Source: Saccharofermentans sp.
GTDB taxonomy: Bacteria > Bacillota_A > Clostridia > Saccharofermentanales > Saccharofermentanaceae
Length of the DNA stretch: 10,236 nt
NCBI GenBank assembly: GCA_024692105.1
Contig: JAILMZ010000105.1
Location: 1-10,236, forward strand
Direction of reading: 5' to 3'
Shown here: in pieces, positions 7,230 through 10,236 of the stretch
Position numbering within the stretch: position 1 is the first letter of the stretch
Layout: each line of letters begins with the position of its first letter
Notes under the pieces: model-generated
Databases searched by the model: none
Seen by the model: the letters and a program-made list of their open reading frames with translations, nothing else
Told to the model about the DNA's origin: nothing
Made by a program: the position numbers and the translations under genes

Positions 7230-9650
7230 ATGAAAAACTTGAAACTACGGTTCGGCGCCGCAGTTATGGCTGTGACGCTGCTGGCCGGGGCGGTATGCTC
7301 CTGTGCCAAAGGTAATCAGAAGGCAAAAGAGATCCTCGCGACAGATCCCTGGTATTCAACACAAAAACTGGTGCTCGGTACCGAGTATGATGCGAACGAT
7401 TACCAGTATCTCAGCCCGATGCTCCTCGGTATGGCAGGAGGAAACTTCGTAACATATATCGAAGGTATCCTTCCGTTCCCGTCGGATTTTGATGTTGCAA
7501 ACGACAGTTATGCAGAGTACATGGTCGTGCATGTCAACATCTATGACAAGGAAGGCAGCCTGGTAAGGAACATCGATCTTATGCAGATTGCAAAAGACAA
7601 TGGTTACGATATCGATTCTCTCGGCCTTTCCGGCGTATCCATCGTCGATGAACAGATCGTCTGCGATTTCAGCCTGTATGATAACGGCAAGATGACGAGC
7701 ATCAAGGGCATACTCGATCCTGCCACAGGCGATGTCGTCAGCCTTGAGGAGAGCGATGCTGTTGATACTGAAGAGAACAGCGGTTCTTATCTCGAAAGCA
7801 CAGAGAAGATCGACGGATATACCATCAAGAAGAATATTGTCTATACAGATGATACATATACATACTCGCTTGAGAGTATTGCTCCGGACGGAACAACCCA
7901 GATCTATGATTTCAGCAAAGAGAATCCCGAGATGAACATCATCAGCATTCCCACGATGATCTCAATGGGCAATAATCAGGTCCTGATCTTCTGCCAGGCT
8001 GACAAAAAGAAGAACTCCAAGTACATGGTATATGACCTCGCTGCCAATACCGTTACAGAGTATAAGGAAGATACAGAGTGGCTCGAAGACGTTACTTCCA
8101 TGTATGAGACAGAGAATATTGAAGGCATGGGCTGCTTCCTTACAAAGCAGGACGGAATCAAGAAGATCGACTTTGAAAAGAAGTCGGTAGAGGATTATCT
8201 CGATTTTGACTGCTGCACCATCAACAGATATGATGTCATGAACCTCAAGATTCTTTCCATGACAGAAGATGAGATCGTACTGGGCGGCGCTGTCTGGAGA
8301 ACAGGTTCTTCTCTTGATATAAGCGGTCAGGAACTCGAGATCGTGATACTCAAGAAGGCTGAGACTAACCCCAATGCAGGCAAGACAGTATTGAGAATTG
8401 CCGCTCTTGACTACTTCTCATATCCGCTCTGTGAAGCTATCGGCAACTTCAATGAAACTAATGACAAGTACTTTATCGAGTACGACAACAGTTATTCAAT
8501 GATCGATGAGATCGACTACGATTCGATCCTCGATGCAAATGACCAGAATTCCGCGATCAACGATGCAAATGCTAAACTGTCCGACAGACTTGCAGTCGAT
8601 CTCGTATCCGGAGAAGGTCCTGACATCATCGTTGACGGTGCTGCTTTCTCACAGCTCAACAACTCAGACTATCTCCTTGATCTGTCTCCCTATCTTGAGA
8701 CACTCGATACGTCCAATCTTTATACGAATGTTATCGACTCCGCCAAGGAAGCAGACGGCAAGCTCTATCAGCTTCCCGTTACATTCGCTATCGAAGGCAT
8801 CGTAGTTAAGGCCAGTGATGTCGAAGAGGGCAAGGCCGGATTCACTTATGACGAGTACGAAGAATTCGTAAAGGGTCCCTGCAACGGAACAGACCCCATG
8901 GGAATGAACCAGGTAGATTTCTTCAACAAGTCCGCTGCTTTCATGAACGACGAGTTCTATGAGAACGGAAAGGTAAATTACGACTGCGAGGCCTTCAAGG
9001 CACTTGCCGCATATGTTAAGGATAACGTACCCGAGAAGGTTGATTCCGGAAGCGTGATCACGTTCGGAGGCGGAGATGCAGAACCCATTACCGCACAGTT
9101 CACGACAATGTATTCTCTCGGTGATTATCTCCTTGCAACCGGCGTCATTGACGGTGACACAAAGATCATGGGATGCCCGACATATGACGGAAGAGGCGCC
9201 ATGTTCACAGACTGCGCCAGTGCTGCAATCTACGCACAGACCGCAAGCCCCGACGGATGCTGGGAGTTCATCAAGACACTTCTTTCTGACGATGTTCAGA
9301 TGATGTACGGTCAGAACGGCGAGAACCCTCTGAACAAGGAAGCGCTCGATGCAATGAACCAGGCAGACATCGACAACATGAATTCCCTGGTCGATCTGTA
9401 TCTGTCCGTAGGCTATACGGAAGAAGAGCTCAGAGCATACGGCATTCCCTGCGACAAGGTCGATGAGTCTGCAGCTGAGGCTTACATTGCCGCTATCGAG
9501 AGCTGCACCGGGCTCGACAGGTCCGACCCGTCGGTCAATGCTATCCTCAAGGAGGAGATGCCTGCGTATTTCGAAGGACAGAAGAGCATTGAAGACGTAA
9601 TCCCGATCATCGAGGACAGAGTACAGACCTTCCTCAACGAACGCGGATAA
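7230..9650 (+). CDS. Two-domain extracellular solute-binding lipoprotein (carbohydrate ABC family 1) with a large N-terminal domain
   Basis: An 806-residue lipoprotein. ATG 7230 is chosen because GGAGG at 7217-7221 lies 8 bases upstream and a typical signal peptide follows: basic residues 2-7, hydrophobic 8-22, then VCSC, with Cys25 the likely lipidated residue. Residues about 386-806 (TVLRIAALDY onward, 421 residues) form a family 1 solute-binding domain, with the usual SGEGPDII (460-467) and a late LLSDDVQMMYGQNGENPLN segment. Such proteins catch oligosaccharides outside the cell and pass them to ABC permeases. The remaining 360 residues (26-385) are absent from standard binding proteins of about 420-450 residues; they contain repeated strand-turn units ending in forms such as YMVYDLAANTVTEY, suggesting a beta-propeller-like fold. 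The gene has its own promoter and terminator, and no permease genes lie next to it. The ATPase in 1-526 could serve it, but that is only inferred. Ligand unknown. Confidence 0.88.
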   Translation: MKNLKLRFGAAVMAVTLLAGAVCSCAKGNQKAKEILATDPWYSTQKLVLGTEYDANDYQYLSPMLLGMAGGNFVTYIEGILPFPSDFDVANDSYAEYMVVHVNIYDKEGSLVRNIDLMQIAKDNGYDIDSLGLSGVSIVDEQIVCDFSLYDNGKMTSIKGILDPATGDVVSLEESDAVDTEENSGSYLESTEKIDGYTIKKNIVYTDDTYTYSLESIAPDGTTQIYDFSKENPEMNIISIPTMISMGNNQVLIFCQADKKKNSKYMVYDLAANTVTEYKEDTEWLEDVTSMYETENIEGMGCFLTKQDGIKKIDFEKKSVEDYLDFDCCTINRYDVMNLKILSMTEDEIVLGGAVWRTGSSLDISGQELEIVILKKAETNPNAGKTVLRIAALDYFSYPLCEAIGNFNETNDKYFIEYDNSYSMIDEIDYDSILDANDQNSAINDANAKLSDRLAVDLVSGEGPDIIVDGAAFSQLNNSDYLLDLSPYLETLDTSNLYTNVIDSAKEADGKLYQLPVTFAIEGIVVKASDVEEGKAGFTYDEYEEFVKGPCNGTDPMGMNQVDFFNKSAAFMNDEFYENGKVNYDCEAFKALAAYVKDNVPEKVDSGSVITFGGGDAEPITAQFTTMYSLGDYLLATGVIDGDTKIMGCPTYDGRGAMFTDCASAAIYAQTASPDGCWEFIKTLLSDDVQMMYGQNGENPLNKEALDAMNQADIDNMNSLVDLYLSVGYTEEELRAYGIPCDKVDESAAEAYIAAIESCTGLDRSDPSVNAILKEEMPAYFEGQKSIEDVIPIIEDRVQTFLNERG

Positions 9651-9675
9651 CGTTCAAACAACAAAAAACAACACG

Positions 9676-9705
9676 AAAAGGCTGCTCCCGGGCAGCCTTT
9701 TTATC
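9676..9705 (+). terminator. Rho-independent terminator after the solute-binding lipoprotein gene
   Basis: A perfect 10-bp stem (9676-9685 with 9692-9701) encloses the loop TCCCGG and runs directly into a T-tract. It begins 26 bases after the stop codon. It isolates the lipoprotein gene from the ribosomal operon. Confidence 0.93.
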
Positions 9706-9755
9706 TGTTGTTTATATATTAATTAAGAGAATAAGAAACAAGTTCAAAATAGCAC

Positions 9756-9784
9756 TTGCAATTATTGTTTTACGAGTGTAGAAT
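9756..9784 (+). promoter_or_regulatory. Probable promoter of the S10 ribosomal operon
   Basis: TTGCAA (9756-9761) and TAGAAT (9779-9784) have an exact 17-base spacer, and the DNA upstream (9717-9750) is very A/T-rich, as expected of an UP-element at a strong ribosomal promoter. Transcription would start near 9791, about 296 bases before the rpsJ start codon. Confidence 0.65.
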
Positions 9785-9790
9785 ACTTTT

Positions 9791-10070
9791 CGCACGCGCT
9801 TTAACAGGGGTTATTGTGCATGCACACAGGCATTGATGCCGGAGATTGCCGTATGCGGCGCGAGCTGCGCGATACATGCGGGTAACTTCGGAGGAGCCGA
9901 GGCAGGAACATAGATCTCCTGCGATTGTCTGATCAATCAGGCGGCAGCTGGTGTTCGATCACGTACCCGGAGCCCCAAAGTGCTGCTGGTAGCAGTAACT
10001 GGTCAACTGGGTTTTTGAATGGAATACAAAGACACGCCCGAGAAGGTTGAGACAAAAATACAGCTATATT
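9791..10070 (+). promoter_or_regulatory. Long, apparently structured 5' leader of rpsJ
   Basis: There is no convincing protein gene in this 280-base stretch. It is rich in local hairpins: GGCA/TGCC (9829-9840), an interrupted GC-rich stem 9851-9875, CTTCGG with CCGAGG (9887-9902), GCAGGA with TCCTGC (9902-9907 and 9917-9922), GATTG with CAATC (9923-9938), and a last compound hairpin before a T5 run (9974-10016). No conserved core of a T-box, TPP, SAM, FMN, c-di-GMP, c-di-AMP or cobalamin element was recognised. Autogenous control by a ribosomal protein is a reasonable idea, since the S10 operon has an L4-bound leader in enterobacteria, but homology to that leader was not seen. Confidence 0.5.
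9974..10016 (+). terminator. Possible attenuator hairpin in the rpsJ leader
   Basis: CTGCT (9983-9987) pairs with AGCAG (9991-9995), AGT (9979-9981) with ACT (9998-10000) and CCCA (9974-9977) with TGGG (10008-10011), the last followed by TTTTT (10012-10016). The stem has unpaired inner bases and is weaker than the two terminators elsewhere in the window, which would suit a conditional terminator better than a constitutive one. Confidence 0.35.
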
Positions 10071-10086
10071 AAGGAGGCCAAACACA

Positions 10087-10236
10087 ATGGCAATGAAAGC
10101 AAACAGACTGAGAATCAAGCTCAAGGCTTACGATCACAAGCTCCTCGATGAGAGCGCTAAGGCTATCGTTGATACCCTTACCAGAGACGGCGCAAGCTTC
10201 TCCGGCCCCATCCCGCTCCCTACAGAGAAGGAGATC
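10087..10236 (+). CDS. rpsJ: Ribosomal protein S10 (N-terminal part, 3' end outside window)
   Basis: The first 50 residues of small-subunit protein S10, also known as transcription factor NusE. The sequence [18 protein letters not shown] followed by [12 protein letters not shown] matches the highly conserved S10 N-terminus. ATG 10087 is preceded by a full AAGGAGG at 10071-10077 with a 9-base spacing. The gene runs off the window end in open frame. In most Firmicutes it heads the S10-L3-L4-L23-L2 operon, so the promoter and leader upstream probably serve the whole cluster. Confidence 0.98.
   Translation, partial: MAMKANRLRIKLKAYDHKLLDESAKAIVDTLTRDGASFSGPIPLPTEKEI

Noticed and set aside
9791..10040. 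Known small RNA (SRP RNA, tmRNA, RNase P RNA, 6S RNA) or T-box
   Set aside because: The conserved cores of SRP RNA, tmRNA, RNase P RNA and the T-box were not found by eye; 6S RNA cannot be excluded by sequence alone but its placement as the rpsJ leader argues against it.
10047..10070. Second promoter close to rpsJ (TTGAGA and TATATT)
   Set aside because: The spacer is only 12 bases, too short for sigma-A recognition.
9933..10124. Small - strand frame over the rpsJ leader and start
   Set aside because: It overlaps the start of rpsJ and its ribosome site, and the product shows no known pattern.

Overview
The window looks like chromosomal DNA from a Gram-positive anaerobe of the class Clostridia (Lachnospirales/Oscillospirales/Saccharofermentanales-like), of moderate GC by eye. 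The evidence is an FtsEX operon with an attached cell-wall hydrolase, a CdaR/PucR-type regulator, a lipoprotein-anchored sugar-binding protein instead of a periplasmic one, strong AGGAGG-type ribosome sites, and sigma-A-like promoters. All genes lie on the + strand. No RNA gene of a known class, insertion sequence, CRISPR array or prophage gene was seen.

Layout. (1) Positions 1-526 hold the C-terminal part of a MalK/MsmX/UgpC-type sugar-importer ATPase, closed by a very strong UUCG-tetraloop terminator (551-583). (2) From a promoter at 591-619, six tightly packed genes run to 7133: a CdaR/PucR-like regulator, ftsE with an unusual 200-residue acidic tail, ftsX, a membrane-anchored coiled-coil M23 endopeptidase, a YqeM-like SAM methyltransferase and hslO (Hsp33). 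Gene junctions are overlaps or gaps of 2-9 bases, so this is very probably one operon. (3) Positions 7134-7229 carry a well-formed promoter with a perfect 7+7 dyad filling its spacer, followed by a hairpin at the presumed mRNA 5' end. They drive a single gene (7230-9650) for an 806-residue two-domain solute-binding lipoprotein, which ends in a strong terminator (9676-9705). (4) Positions 9706-10086 form a long non-coding region with a strong-looking promoter (9756-9784) and an apparently structured leader of about 280 nt before rpsJ (10087-end), the first gene of the S10 ribosomal operon.

How the parts fit. FtsE (ATPase) and FtsX (membrane protein) should switch on the neighbouring M23 hydrolase at the division site. 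Unlike EnvC of E. coli, this hydrolase keeps all catalytic and zinc residues, so it can cut peptidoglycan itself. The methyltransferase and the redox chaperone Hsp33 share the transcript without an obvious mechanistic link. The regulator heading the operon is a candidate to control it or itself. The ATPase fragment and the lone binding protein are both parts of carbohydrate ABC uptake, but no permease gene is in the window.

Most worth a second look: the FtsE tail, the dyad-in-promoter control region and N-terminal domain of the solute-binding lipoprotein, and the long rpsJ leader with a terminator-like hairpin and a possible 21-codon leader ORF. I see no clear evidence of a wholly new system; these are deviations from known families and candidate regulatory elements.
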